Positions 27,933 through 36,715 of a stretch of 64,000 nucleotides of DNA are shown in pieces (position 1 is the first letter of the stretch; each line of letters begins with the position of its first letter). The translations under genes and the position numbers were made by a program. Under the pieces are notes generated by a model. The model was given only the letters and a program-made list of their open reading frames with translations. It searched no databases and was not told where the DNA came from. The stretch is from SHZL01 sp963708905 (lineage in GTDB: Bacteria; Pseudomonadota; Gammaproteobacteria; Xanthomonadales; SZUA-36). The DNA is taken from contig CAVPUV010000057.1 of NCBI GenBank assembly GCA_963708905.1, forward strand, positions 73,294-137,293, given 5' to 3'.

Positions 27933-28903
27933 TTTACTCAAGAATTGCGGGAACAGGGAGTTCTTTACCCGAGCGGATTGTGACCAACAGTGATCTCGAG
28001 AAAATCCTGGACACCAGCGACGAGTGGATTCACTCAAGGACGGGCATATCCGAGCGTCGTGTCATCAGCAAGGGGGAGACCACCGCCACGCTGGCGCGTG
28101 AGGCTTGCCGCAAAGCCATAGAGGCGGCAAATGTAGACCCTGCCGAAATTGACCTGTTGGTATTGGGAACGACCACGCCAGACCTGATTTTCCCCAGCAC
28201 CGCTTGCCTGATCCAGAAACAACTGGGCTTACCGGACTGCGGCGCGATGGATGTCAACGCAGCCTGCTCCGGATTTATTTATGCGCTGAGTATCGCCGAC
28301 AAGTACATCAAATGCGGCGACGCCAAAAAAGTATTGGTGGCAGGGGCGGAAACCCTGACGCAGTTGGTCAACTGGAAGAAGCGGGATGTTGCGGTGATTT
28401 TTGGCGACGGCGCAGGCGCGATTGTGTTGGAGGCGTCAGAACAGCCCGGTATCCTCTCTACCCATATTCACGCAGATGGCAACTATGGCGATCTGTTGGC
28501 GACCAGGGAAGGCGTATCCCGCGGATTTGATGGCATAGCGAATAACGAGGGAAAGCCCGAGATCTGCATGAAAGGCAATGAAGTCTTCAAAGTCGCCGTG
28601 CGTACAATGGGGCGAATGGTCGATGAAACCCTGGGCGCCAACCATCTGGAAAAGTCAGACGTGGACTGGTTGATTCCACACCAGGCGAATTATCGCATCA
28701 TTACCGCCACCGCCAAAATGCTGAACATGGCTATGGATCAAGTCGTTGTCACCATCGACCGGCACGGCAACACTTCGGCGGCTTCCGTGCCTTTGGCACT
28801 GGACGAGGCAGTCCGGGATGGCCGCATACAGCGCGGCGATATGCTGTTGATGGAAGCGTTCGGTGGAGGTTTTACCTGGGGATCCGCGCTCATCCGATAT
28901 TGA
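27929..28903 (+). CDS. fabH: beta-ketoacyl-ACP synthase III FabH
   Basis: A 324-residue condensing enzyme that starts fatty acid synthesis from acetyl-CoA and malonyl-ACP. The catalytic triad is visible: Cys113 in VNAACSGFIYAL, His in IPHQANYRI, Asn in DRHGNTSAASVP. The N-terminal text YSRIAGTGSSLPERIVTN is typical. It starts at a TTG (27929) overlapping the plsX stop. Confidence 0.97.
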   Translation: MIYSRIAGTGSSLPERIVTNSDLEKILDTSDEWIHSRTGISERRVISKGETTATLAREACRKAIEAANVDPAEIDLLVLGTTTPDLIFPSTACLIQKQLGLPDCGAMDVNAACSGFIYALSIADKYIKCGDAKKVLVAGAETLTQLVNWKKRDVAVIFGDGAGAIVLEASEQPGILSTHIHADGNYGDLLATREGVSRGFDGIANNEGKPEICMKGNEVFKVAVRTMGRMVDETLGANHLEKSDVDWLIPHQANYRIITATAKMLNMAMDQVVVTIDRHGNTSAASVPLALDEAVRDGRIQRGDMLLMEAFGGGFTWGSALIRY

Positions 28904-28916
28904 AGGAAAAAAGAGA

Positions 28917-29852
28917 ATGAGCAAGACTGCTTTTCTTTTTCCGGGACAAGGCTCGCAATCCGTAGGCATGCTGGCGGAACTGTCGCAGCAGTCTGAGCTG
29001 GTGCAGAGCACGTTGGCCCAGGCTTCCGAGGTGGTGGGCTACGATTTGTGGCAGCTCGCGAAGGAAGGCCCTGCAGACCGGCTTAATCAGACGGAGGTGA
29101 CACAACCCCTGATGCTGGCTGCGGGAGTAGCCTGTTGGCGTGCTTGGAAAGCCCTGGGTGGATTTAATCCTGATTTCGTGGCGGGACACAGCCTGGGCGA
29201 ATACACGGCTTTGGTCGCAGCTGGCTCGTTGGACTTTACCACAGCCGTTGCAGTAGTGACCGAGCGGGCTCAACGAATGCAGAATGCGACGCCGGCAGGC
29301 AGTGGCGCGATGGCGGCGATCATTGGCCTGGATGAGCCAGCGCTGACAGAGGTTTGTGCGGCAGCTGCCGAAGGCCAGGTGGTTTCCTGCGCCAATTTCA
29401 ATTCACCAGGGCAGATCGTAATAGCCGGTGATAAAGCCGCCGTGGAGAGGGCTTGCGCAATGGCTCTGGATGCTGGCGCACGGCGCGTTGTGCCACTGGC
29501 GGTCAGTGTTCCGTCACATTGCGCGCTGATGCGCGAGGCGGCACGGGCATTTGCCGGCACTTTGAGCGCAACGGCACTTTGCGCTGGCATCATACCGGTA
29601 CTGCACAACGTGGACGTGCGGACGCATAGTGATGCACAGGCAATTCGCACCGCTTTGGAGCAACAACTGTGGCAAGCGGTGCGATGGGCTGACACGATCA
29701 GCGCACTGGCAGCACGGGGCGTGAATCGATTTGCCGAGTGCGGGCCCGGTAAAGTCCTGGCAGGAATCAATCGCCGCATCGTACGCGAGGCCGAGAGCGT
29801 GGCGTTGATGGATCTGGACGCAATGAAACAAACCTTGAAGAACTGGAGTTAG
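28917..29852 (+). CDS. fabD: malonyl-CoA:ACP transacylase FabD
   Basis: A 311-residue transacylase. The N-terminus FLFPGQGSQSVGM, the active-site Ser92 in GHSLGEYTA, and the His in SVPSHCALM are all present. It loads malonyl onto ACP. The ATG at 28917 follows GGAAAAAAGAG. The TAG stop at 29850-29852 is made by the first bases of the palindromic element that follows. Confidence 0.96.
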   Translation: MSKTAFLFPGQGSQSVGMLAELSQQSELVQSTLAQASEVVGYDLWQLAKEGPADRLNQTEVTQPLMLAAGVACWRAWKALGGFNPDFVAGHSLGEYTALVAAGSLDFTTAVAVVTERAQRMQNATPAGSGAMAAIIGLDEPALTEVCAAAAEGQVVSCANFNSPGQIVIAGDKAAVERACAMALDAGARRVVPLAVSVPSHCALMREAARAFAGTLSATALCAGIIPVLHNVDVRTHSDAQAIRTALEQQLWQAVRWADTISALAARGVNRFAECGPGKVLAGINRRIVREAESVALMDLDAMKQTLKNWS

Positions 29853-30119
29853 TACCGTGACCCATAGATTTCGATACAACCAGAGCCCCCCGGATGTGCC
29901 AGGACAAGGCGCACTGCGCAGGCAATGGCCCGGTCCTTGTCAAGCGGTGCAACGCCGTCCTGGTGCATCCCGGGGGCTCCCTTCGGGCGCGCCGCTGACC
30001 GGCCATCTGCGGCGTTGCGCTTGCTTGAAAGGGGGCCCGCCCTTCCTGCGCAAGCGCGTCTTGCAGCTGACCGGTCAGCGACTCGCTGGTCGTGTCGAAA
30101 TCTATGGGTCACGGTACTA
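29850..30119. mobile_element. 270-bp element with perfect 25-bp terminal inverted repeats
   Basis: The ends 29850-29874 (starting TAGTACCGTGACCCATAG) and 30095-30119 are exact reverse complements over 25 bases. Inside are two further imperfect hairpins. One has arms AGCCCCCCGGATGTGCCAGG and CCTGGTGCATCCCGGGGGCT, between about 29885 and 29971. The other has arms starting GCTGACCGG and ending CCGGTCAGC, between about 29992 and 30079. Folded, the whole would be a closing stem with two side arms. It encodes no recognisable protein. It resembles a non-autonomous (MITE-like) or structured repeat; no target duplication is evident. Confidence 0.85.
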
Positions 30120-30121
30120 GC

Positions 30122-30868
30122 ATGGAACAAAACCTGGAAGGGCAGGTGGCTTTGGTTACCGGCGCCAGCCGCGGCATCGGCGCGGCGATCGCCGCGATGC
30201 TGGCGCGGCTGGGGGCACAGGTGGTGGGTACCGCCACCAGTGAACAAGGCGGGGCGGCTATCGCGCAGCAATTGTGCGCGATCAGTCCGGGCAGCCGGGG
30301 TGAAAAGCTCGATGTCAACGACGCCGGCGCTTGCGATGAACTCGTCCAGCGTGTTGCTGGGACCCTGGGTTCGCCGACCATTCTGATCAATAATGCCGGA
30401 ATCACCCGCGACCAGATTTTGCTGCGCATGAAGGAAGACGATTGGGATGCAGTGGTCGCGACCAATCTGCGTTCGGTTTTTCGCTTGAGCAAAGCCTGCC
30501 TGAAGGGCATGATGAAAGCGCGCTATGGCCGCATCATCAGCATTTCCTCGGTGGTGGGAGCGATGGGTAACGCCGGTCAGGCGAATTACGCCGCTGCCAA
30601 GGCGGGTATTGAGGGGTTCAGCCGATCGCTGGCAAGAGAAGTGGGTTCGCGCGCCATTACGGTTAACGTGGTTGCCCCCGGCTTTATCGATACCGACATG
30701 ACGCGGGCATTGACGGAGAGTCAGCGCGCGGAGCTGTTGCAGGGTATTCCCTTGCAACGTCTGGGACAGCCAGATGACATTGCAGCTGCCGTTGCTTTCC
30801 TGGCATCACCGCAGGGCAGCTATATCACGGGTCAAACCTTGCACGTCAATGGCGGAATGTATATGTAG
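30122..30868 (+). CDS. fabG: 3-ketoacyl-ACP reductase FabG
   Basis: A 248-residue short-chain dehydrogenase/reductase, NADPH-dependent. It has VALVTGASRGIGAAIA, the NAG motif LINNAGITRD, and the Ser and Tyr-Lys active site in ISISSVVG and QANYAAAKAG. The end reads ITGQTLHVNGGMYM. The ATG at 30122 directly abuts the palindromic element and has no clear ribosome-binding site. Two in-frame start codons inside the right inverted repeat (GTG 30092, ATG 30104) would add MSKSMGHGTS and are possible alternatives. Confidence 0.95.
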   Translation: MEQNLEGQVALVTGASRGIGAAIAAMLARLGAQVVGTATSEQGGAAIAQQLCAISPGSRGEKLDVNDAGACDELVQRVAGTLGSPTILINNAGITRDQILLRMKEDDWDAVVATNLRSVFRLSKACLKGMMKARYGRIISISSVVGAMGNAGQANYAAAKAGIEGFSRSLAREVGSRAITVNVVAPGFIDTDMTRALTESQRAELLQGIPLQRLGQPDDIAAAVAFLASPQGSYITGQTLHVNGGMYM

Positions 30869-30869
30869 G

Positions 30870-31018
30870 GAAGCTTTGAATAATTCATCCTTGAATTATC
30901 AGAGCATGCCAAACAAAAAATGTGATTTTTGTTTGGCTTTCATTTTCAATGGCTTACAGCCATTGAAAATGTTGGCACATCCTTGTGCCAAGGAAACTCT
31001 GAATTAATCAGAGTTTCC
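30870..31018. repeat. array of five hairpins between fabG and acpP
   Basis: Consecutive hairpins: GAATAATTC/GAATTATC (about 30875-30900); GCCAAACAAAAA/TTTTTGTTTGGC (30908-30937); CATTTTCAATGGC/GCCATTGAAAATG (30941-30971), nearly identical to the stem in the der-gpx repeats; TTGGCACA/TGTGCCAA (30972-30991); GGAAACTCTGA/TCAGAGTTTCC (30992-31018), the same module that the intron interrupts after hisS. Stems are nearly perfect and abut each other. The array could act as terminator, mRNA stabiliser or protein-binding site. Confidence 0.85.
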
Positions 31019-31028
31019 GTAGGATATT

Positions 31029-31056
31029 TTGACTAAACTATTAATCCTGTTGATAA
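31029..31056 (+). promoter_or_regulatory. candidate acpP promoter
   Basis: TTGACT (31029-31034) and TGATAA (31051-31056) are 16 bases apart in an AT-rich stretch just after the hairpin array. They are about 127 bases before the acpP start codon. A dedicated acpP promoter is expected, because ACP is needed in large amounts. Confidence 0.5.
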
Positions 31057-31182
31057 ATATCATTAATATGTCAGTTACTGGGGTAAACACCATACTGCCC
31101 CGCATGTCAGCAAACTGGTATCGGAGTCACAGATTCAATAGAATTGCGGCCCTGTATCACCTAAACGAGGAAAATCCTGAAA

Positions 31183-31416
31183 ATGAGCAGTATTGAAGAA
31201 CGTGTCAAGAAGATCGTTATCGAGCAACTCGGAGTCAAAGAAGAAGAGGTCACGCCCAGTGCATCTTTCGTCGACGACCTTGGTGCTGACTCGCTGGATA
31301 CCGTTGAATTGGTGATGGCGCTGGAAGAGGAATTTGAATGCGAGATTCCTGACGAGGAAGCAGAAAAAATTACCAGCGTGCAGCAGGCGATTGATTACGT
31401 AACCGCAAACGTCTGA
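31183..31416 (+). CDS. acpP: acyl carrier protein
   Basis: A 77-residue, very acidic protein with the phosphopantetheine site Ser37 in LGADSLDTVELVMALEEEF. It carries growing acyl chains for FabH, FabF, FabG and PlsX, all encoded nearby. The ATG at 31183 follows GAGGA about 12 bases upstream. A preceding promoter and a following hairpin allow separate expression from the flanking genes. Confidence 0.98.
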   Translation: MSSIEERVKKIVIEQLGVKEEEVTPSASFVDDLGADSLDTVELVMALEEEFECEIPDEEAEKITSVQQAIDYVTANV

Positions 31417-31436
31417 ACAAACCATCCTTCAGTTCC

Positions 31437-31463
31437 TGGCCGGCCGGGCATTACCGGCCGCCA
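31437..31463 (+). terminator. GC-rich hairpin between acpP and fabF
   Basis: GGCCGGCCGG and CCGGCCGCC pair around the loop GCATTA. There is no U-run behind it, so it is not a standard intrinsic terminator. It may attenuate transcription into fabF or stabilise the acpP message. Confidence 0.45.
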
Positions 31464-31517
31464 TAGACTTACCTTTCCGTTAGCCCGATATAGCGGGACA
31501 TAATCGAGGTTTCCAAC

Positions 31518-32768
31518 GTGTCTCAACGTCGCATCGTCGTAACCGGTATGGGCCTGGTTTCTCCGGTCGGAAATTCCGTTGCCTGTTCCTGGGAAGCGAT
31601 TTGCCGGGGCCGTAGCGGCATTGGCCCTGTCACCGAATTCGATGCTTCCCTGCTCTCTACCCGCATTGCCGGAGAAATCCGTAATCTGGATCTTTCTCCG
31701 TTTATTGAGGAAAAAGACGCCCGGCGCTACGACAAGTTTATGCACTATGGCATTGTGGCATCGATTCAAGCGATAACCGACGCTGGATTAGCCAGCGAAG
31801 ACGCTGGCATCAATCCTGAGCGCGTCGGCTTTGCCATTGGCGCGGGCATTGGTGGTATTGCCACAATAGAAAATACCATGCTCCTCTATCGGGACAAGGG
31901 CCCGCGACGGGTGTCACCGTTTTATATTCCAGGCTCCATTATTAACATGATCGGGGGCGTGGTATCCATTCGCTACGGGTTCAAGGGTCCGAATATCGCG
32001 ATTGTGACTGCCTGCACCACCGCCACGCATAACATTGGCGTGGCAGCACGCATGATTCGCTATGGCGATGCCGACGTGATGGTGGCTGGTGGCGCTGAAT
32101 ACGGCACGACGCCGACCGCCATGGCGGGATTCATATCAGCCAAGGCCATGTCGACACGAAACGAAGATCCGGCAGCGGCCAGCAGGCCTTGGGACCGCGA
32201 ACGCGATGGTTTCGTGCTCGCCAATGGTGCTGGCGTGGTGGTGCTCGAAGAATTGGAGCACGCCCGCCGCAGAGGCGTCGACATCCATGCCGAGGTCGCA
32301 GGCTTTGGCATGAGTGGTGACGCCTACCACATGACCGCGCCACCAGCCGATGGCGAAGGGGCGGCGCGCTGCATGAAAATCGCTTTGGCCGACGCCCACA
32401 TCAATCCGGACCAGGTGGATTACATCAACGCCCATGGAACTTCGACTCCCATGGGTGACCGCGCTGAATCTGATGCCGTAAAGGCAACACTGGGCCAGCA
32501 TGCGCGCCAGGTTGTCATCAGTTCAACCAAATCCATGACCGGGCACATGCTCGGTGCGGCAGGCGGGGCAGAGGCCATCTTTACGATATTGGCGATGCGC
32601 GACAAGCTTGCTCCCCCCACCATCAATCTGGACAATCCGGGCGAGGGCTGTGACCTCGACTATGCGCCGAATCAAGCGCGGGAAATGCCCATCCAGATCG
32701 CGCTCTCCAATTCGTTTGGCTTCGGTGGCACCAACGGTACCCTCGTCCTCAGACAGTTCCAGGGTTGA
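31518..32768 (+). CDS. fabF: beta-ketoacyl-ACP synthase II FabF
   Basis: A 416-residue elongating condensing enzyme. The catalytic Cys166 lies in IVTACTTATHNIG; the two His residues are in NAHGTSTPMGD and SMTGHMLGAAGG; Lys is in STKSMTG. The N-terminus RIVVTGMGLVSPVGNS is standard. It starts at a GTG (31518). Confidence 0.97.
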   Translation: MSQRRIVVTGMGLVSPVGNSVACSWEAICRGRSGIGPVTEFDASLLSTRIAGEIRNLDLSPFIEEKDARRYDKFMHYGIVASIQAITDAGLASEDAGINPERVGFAIGAGIGGIATIENTMLLYRDKGPRRVSPFYIPGSIINMIGGVVSIRYGFKGPNIAIVTACTTATHNIGVAARMIRYGDADVMVAGGAEYGTTPTAMAGFISAKAMSTRNEDPAAASRPWDRERDGFVLANGAGVVVLEELEHARRRGVDIHAEVAGFGMSGDAYHMTAPPADGEGAARCMKIALADAHINPDQVDYINAHGTSTPMGDRAESDAVKATLGQHARQVVISSTKSMTGHMLGAAGGAEAIFTILAMRDKLAPPTINLDNPGEGCDLDYAPNQAREMPIQIALSNSFGFGGTNGTLVLRQFQG

Positions 32769-32846
32769 CAGGTATATGAAGCCGAAGGCAACCCACGGCC
32801 TGCCCTCGCTGCCTCAAGGTTACATGCGCTGCGCGCAAATTCCCAT

Positions 32847-34283
32847 TTGGCGGCTTTTGGCCTAGATGCGCGAGTAACGTCATTGCGCGGTAGCCACTAC
32901 CATTGGCTGAGCGAAGTGCCGGACATATTCGGTCTGGCCCACTCCTTTCCTGAATCGTTCCCTTTCCTGCTGGACAGCGCAGCCGGTGGTCATCTCGGCG
33001 CTCACAGCCTGTTGCTGTTCGCTGCCGCAGATCGCCTGGTGCGTCACCCCGGCGGAGAAATCGAAGGGCCCGGAGATGGAGATACGTTCTTCGATCGCCT
33101 GGAAAGCTGGTATCAGGCGGAAAGCTTTGAACAGGGCATAGCTCATACTGCCGATGGCCGGGATATTCCTTTTACCGGTGGTTGGTTCCTGTTCCTGGCT
33201 TATGAAGCGGCGGCGGAAATTGAGCACCGGCTTGACTTGCCGGTTAACGCAACCGGCCTGCCGGATGCAGTGGCCTGGCGTTGCCCTGGCGCCATCATTG
33301 TCTTTCACGATAGTGTGGCTGATGGTGCGGCGACGCCACGCGCCCTCGTGACTGCCGAATCACCGCAGGTCTTGACGGCGATATTGCAGTTGCTGCAAAG
33401 CTCCACCGCGCCGCGCAGCCAGGAACTGCCGGCCTTGCATCGGCTGGAGGCCGAGGAACCCGAAAAATTCAAGTCGGGCGTGAGCCGGGTGCTGGAGTAT
33501 TTGCGCGATGGCGACACATTCCAGGTCAATATTTCCCGCAGCTGGACCGGCCAATTCGCTCATCCGCCAGAAGCCGCTGCGTTGTATCAATGCTTACGCC
33601 GTTCCAATCCCGCGCCATTTGCCGGCTTGATGCGGTGGAACTCAATGGCATTACTGAGTTCTTCACCAGAGCGGCTGGTGCAAATTCGCGGCCGGAAGGT
33701 ACAGACGCGACCGATTGCCGGAACCCGGCCACGCGGTCTGGATCCGACGCAGGACTTAGCTTTGTCACTGGACTTGATCGCCAATACAAAAGAGCGGGCC
33801 GAACACATCATGCTAATTGATCTGGAGAGAAACGACCTTGGCCGGGTGTGTCGTCCAGGAACGGTCGAGGTCAATGAGTTGATGGGTATCGAAAGTTATG
33901 CGCATGTGCATCACATTGTCTCCAATATCCGCGGGGAGTTGACGCAGCAAGCCAGCCCGGTTGACGTGATCAAAGCGGTTTTTCCAGGTGGCACGATTAC
34001 CGGCTGTCCGAAAGTCCGGTGCATGGAAATCATCGCTGAACTCGAACAGGAGGGCCGTGGGTTCTATACTGGTTCCATGGGTTACCTGGGATGTAATGGC
34101 AGCCTCGACCTGAACATCCTAATCCGTACCATGCTGTTGCAGGAGCGGCAAATTACATTCCGCACCGGGGCTGGAATTGTGGCGGACTCTGATCCCGCGC
34201 GAGAGTTGCAGGAAACGCAGGACAAGGCGCGAGGACTGCTGCTGGCACTGGAATATACAGACCGGGAGGTCCGGATTGCTTGA
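32847..34283 (+). CDS. pabB: aminodeoxychorismate synthase component I
   Basis: A 478-residue chorismate-utilising enzyme for p-aminobenzoate in folate synthesis. The PabB-type motif PIAGTRPRG identifies it against TrpE-like relatives; other landmarks are DGDTFQVNISR, HIMLIDLERNDLGRV, FPGGTITGCPKVRCMEII and GAGIVADSDP. The start is uncertain: a TTG at 32847 gives the longest frame and lacks a ribosome-binding site. An overlapping 29-codon frame (ATG 32776 to 32865) lies in front of it and could be a leader. It overlaps pabC. Confidence 0.93.
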   Translation: MAAFGLDARVTSLRGSHYHWLSEVPDIFGLAHSFPESFPFLLDSAAGGHLGAHSLLLFAAADRLVRHPGGEIEGPGDGDTFFDRLESWYQAESFEQGIAHTADGRDIPFTGGWFLFLAYEAAAEIEHRLDLPVNATGLPDAVAWRCPGAIIVFHDSVADGAATPRALVTAESPQVLTAILQLLQSSTAPRSQELPALHRLEAEEPEKFKSGVSRVLEYLRDGDTFQVNISRSWTGQFAHPPEAAALYQCLRRSNPAPFAGLMRWNSMALLSSSPERLVQIRGRKVQTRPIAGTRPRGLDPTQDLALSLDLIANTKERAEHIMLIDLERNDLGRVCRPGTVEVNELMGIESYAHVHHIVSNIRGELTQQASPVDVIKAVFPGGTITGCPKVRCMEIIAELEQEGRGFYTGSMGYLGCNGSLDLNILIRTMLLQERQITFRTGAGIVADSDPARELQETQDKARGLLLALEYTDREVRIA

Positions 34284-35079
34284 TTGTCTGGTAAACGGCG
34301 AGATCTCAGCACATGTTGCGGCGGGCGATCGCGGATTGCATTATGGTGATGGGGTGTTCGAGACCCTGATGGTAGCGCACGGGCTGCCACGCTTTTGGCA
34401 GTTGCACATGGACCGGCTGGCGACCGGATGCGCGACTCTGGGTTTGCAGCAAACACCGCAGAACGTGCTGTTGCGCGAAGTCCAGACCGTCAGTGCGGGT
34501 CATCAGACTTGCGTGGTCAAGATCATTATCACTCGTGGGGAGGCCGCTCGCGGTTATGCCCCGGCGGTTGCAACCGGGGCTTGCCGGGTGGTCACCGCTT
34601 ATCCCGTGCCTGCGGACTTTGGCTCAGATGTTGCGCAAGGCATCCGGGCACGTATCTGTGACTTGCGTCTGGGCATACAGCCCGCGTTGGCGGGTATCAA
34701 GCATCTGAATCGCCTGGAGCAGGTGCTCGCTCGTGCCGAGTGGACCGATCCTATGGTGCAGGAAGGGATACTGCTCGACAGCGAAGATCACGTCATCAGT
34801 GGTATTTCAGGCAATATCTTCCTGGTCAGCGGGGAGCGCTTGCTCACGCCAAGAATGGATCGCTGTGGCGTTTGCGGCGTGGTGCGAGCGGCTATCCTGC
34901 TGGCGTTCAAACCACGTTGCGAACAACGCAGAATCACATTGGACATGTTGCCGGAAGCCGACGAAGTATTCGTCTGCAATGCGGTGCGCGGTATCCTGCC
35001 GATCAGCAGGATAGGTCACTGGGAGTATGGCGCCGGGCCCGTCACGCGCGAAATCCAGGAGTGGATGCAGCAGCAATGA
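34276..35079 (+). CDS. pabC: aminodeoxychorismate lyase PabC
   Basis: A 267-residue fold-type IV PLP enzyme, converting aminodeoxychorismate to p-aminobenzoate and pyruvate. It reads DRGLHYGDGVFETLMV near the N-terminus; the PLP lysine lies in LAGIKHLNRLEQVLAR; GISGNIFLVS and the C-terminal EVFVCNAVRGILPI follow. The TTG at 34276 is the start because GGGAGGT lies six bases upstream; it overlaps the pabB stop. Its stop overlaps the mltG start. Confidence 0.93.
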   Translation: MLDCLVNGEISAHVAAGDRGLHYGDGVFETLMVAHGLPRFWQLHMDRLATGCATLGLQQTPQNVLLREVQTVSAGHQTCVVKIIITRGEAARGYAPAVATGACRVVTAYPVPADFGSDVAQGIRARICDLRLGIQPALAGIKHLNRLEQVLARAEWTDPMVQEGILLDSEDHVISGISGNIFLVSGERLLTPRMDRCGVCGVVRAAILLAFKPRCEQRRITLDMLPEADEVFVCNAVRGILPISRIGHWEYGAGPVTREIQEWMQQQ

Positions 35080-36089
35080 GCGCATCCGGCTTGAAAAAGG
35101 CTGCTGGTGTGGCGGCATTCCTCGTGCTGCTGCTGGCGGCATTCAGCTGGTGTGGGTGGCAGCGATACCAGCAATTTCTTCGTCAGCCCCTGACGGTAGC
35201 GCCCGGCGGCTCCGTGCTCAATGTAGATCCCGGGATGTCGGGCAGGGCAGTGATTGCCCGACTGGCCGAGCTCCGGCTCAGTGAAAATATTTGGCAATGG
35301 CGCTTATTGCTGCGACTGGATCCCATCGTATTCAAAGCCGGCGAATACCAGTTGGAACCAGGAATCAGGCCGCAGGGTCTGCTGCAAAAGCTGGATCGCG
35401 GGGATGTTATCCGTTACCGCTTTACCATCGTGGAAGGCTGGACTTATAGACAGTTGCTCTATGCATTACAAGCCGACCCGGTTCTGGGTCCGGGTTTGAA
35501 GACCCTCATGAGTGAAGAGGCATGGCAAGGCCCGGCTAACGGGCAGGATCTGCTCGAGGGTGCTTATTTGCCGGAAACCTACGTTTTTACCCGCAATGAG
35601 AATGCACTGGATGTTCTCGCGCAAGCAGCACGTGCGATGCAGTCAGCCCTGGCTGAGGCCTGGGCCAGACGCACAGATGATCACCCGGCACGAACGCCCT
35701 ATGAATTGTTGATCCTGGCCTCCATCATTGAGAAAGAGACGGCACGGGATGAGGAAAGAGCCCAGATCAGCGGTGTTTTTGTGCGGCGGCTAAAGATCGG
35801 TATGCGTTTGCAGACGGACCCAACAGTCATTTACGGTCTTGGCGACACTTTCGACGGCGATATTCGGCGCCGCGATTTGGGTGCCGATACGCCCTACAAT
35901 ACCTATACTCGAATCGGCCTGCCGCCAACGCCCATCGCCATGCCCAGACGGGCATCACTTCTGGCGGCGGCGCAACCTGCGGCCGGCTCGGCCTTGTATT
36001 TCGTTGCTGACGGGAAAGGTGGGCATACCTTCTCGGACTCGCTGGAGCAGCACCAGCTCGCGGTAGAGAGGCTGCTGGATAAAAAATGA
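35076..36089 (+). CDS. mltG: endolytic transglycosylase MltG
   Basis: A 337-residue membrane-anchored murein lyase. One N-terminal helix (residues ~8-28) is followed by a LysM-like region and the YceG catalytic domain, with the catalytic Glu in LASIIEKETARDEER, then QTDPTVIYGLG, NTYTRIGLPPTPI and FVADGKGGHTFSDSL. It cuts nascent glycan strands and limits their length. The start ATG overlaps the pabC stop; the end overlaps tmk by 4 bases. Confidence 0.95.
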   Translation: MSASGLKKAAGVAAFLVLLLAAFSWCGWQRYQQFLRQPLTVAPGGSVLNVDPGMSGRAVIARLAELRLSENIWQWRLLLRLDPIVFKAGEYQLEPGIRPQGLLQKLDRGDVIRYRFTIVEGWTYRQLLYALQADPVLGPGLKTLMSEEAWQGPANGQDLLEGAYLPETYVFTRNENALDVLAQAARAMQSALAEAWARRTDDHPARTPYELLILASIIEKETARDEERAQISGVFVRRLKIGMRLQTDPTVIYGLGDTFDGDIRRRDLGADTPYNTYTRIGLPPTPIAMPRRASLLAAAQPAAGSALYFVADGKGGHTFSDSLEQHQLAVERLLDKK

Positions 36090-36715
36090 AACACAGAGGG
36101 TGGTTTATAACCTTTGAAGGTGGCGAGGGAGCGGGCAAGAGCACCATGATCGAACGCACGCACCAATGGCTGCTCGATCATGGACACGCGGTGGTCAACA
36201 CCCGCGAGCCGGGAGGAACGGTTTTGGCCGAACAGATCAGAGCCATCGTGCTGGACCAGGGAAACTCGGCGCTTTGCGCTACAGCTGAACTCTTGCTGGT
36301 ATTTGCTTCGCGAGCACAACATCTTGCCGAACTGATTCGTCCTGCATTGGCGCAGGGTTCGACAGTACTGTGCGATCGCTTTACCGATGCTACCTGGGCG
36401 TATCAGGGTGGCGGCCGTGGTATGCCGGCGGATCTGATCGCCACGCTGGAGAACGCCGTGCATGGCGATCTGCAGCCAGATCTCACGCTGTTGCTCGATC
36501 TGCCCGTGCTGTTGGGACTGGAGCGGGTTTCCAACCGCGGCAAGGTGGATCGCATCGAGCAGGAATCTGTGGCTTTTTTTGACCGGGTTCGACAGACCTA
36601 CCTGCGCAGGGCAGCAAGCGCATCGGAACGTTTCGTCGTGATAGACGCTTCTGTTGACGAGCAAGCTGTTTGGCAGCAGCTTGAGCGAATATTGCAACAA
36701 AGAGTGTCACGGTGA
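36086..36715 (+). CDS. tmk: thymidylate kinase
   Basis: A 209-residue kinase that phosphorylates dTMP. The P-loop is FEGGEGAGKSTM (residues 10-21), followed by the DR(E/x) region REPGGT and the LID-side DRFTDATWAYQGGGRGM. It is coupled to mltG (ATGA) and holB (GTGA). Confidence 0.97.
   Translation: MKHRGWFITFEGGEGAGKSTMIERTHQWLLDHGHAVVNTREPGGTVLAEQIRAIVLDQGNSALCATAELLLVFASRAQHLAELIRPALAQGSTVLCDRFTDATWAYQGGGRGMPADLIATLENAVHGDLQPDLTLLLDLPVLLGLERVSNRGKVDRIEQESVAFFDRVRQTYLRRAASASERFVVIDASVDEQAVWQQLERILQQRVSR

Noticed and set aside
29849..30757. Long open frame antisense to fabG and through the palindromic element
   Set aside because: It is opposite a certain gene; its end inside the inverted repeat only reflects the repeat symmetry.
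32776..32865. 29-codon frame before pabB as a separate gene
   Set aside because: There is no ribosome-binding site and no similarity; at most it could be a leader, so it is mentioned only in the pabB entry.
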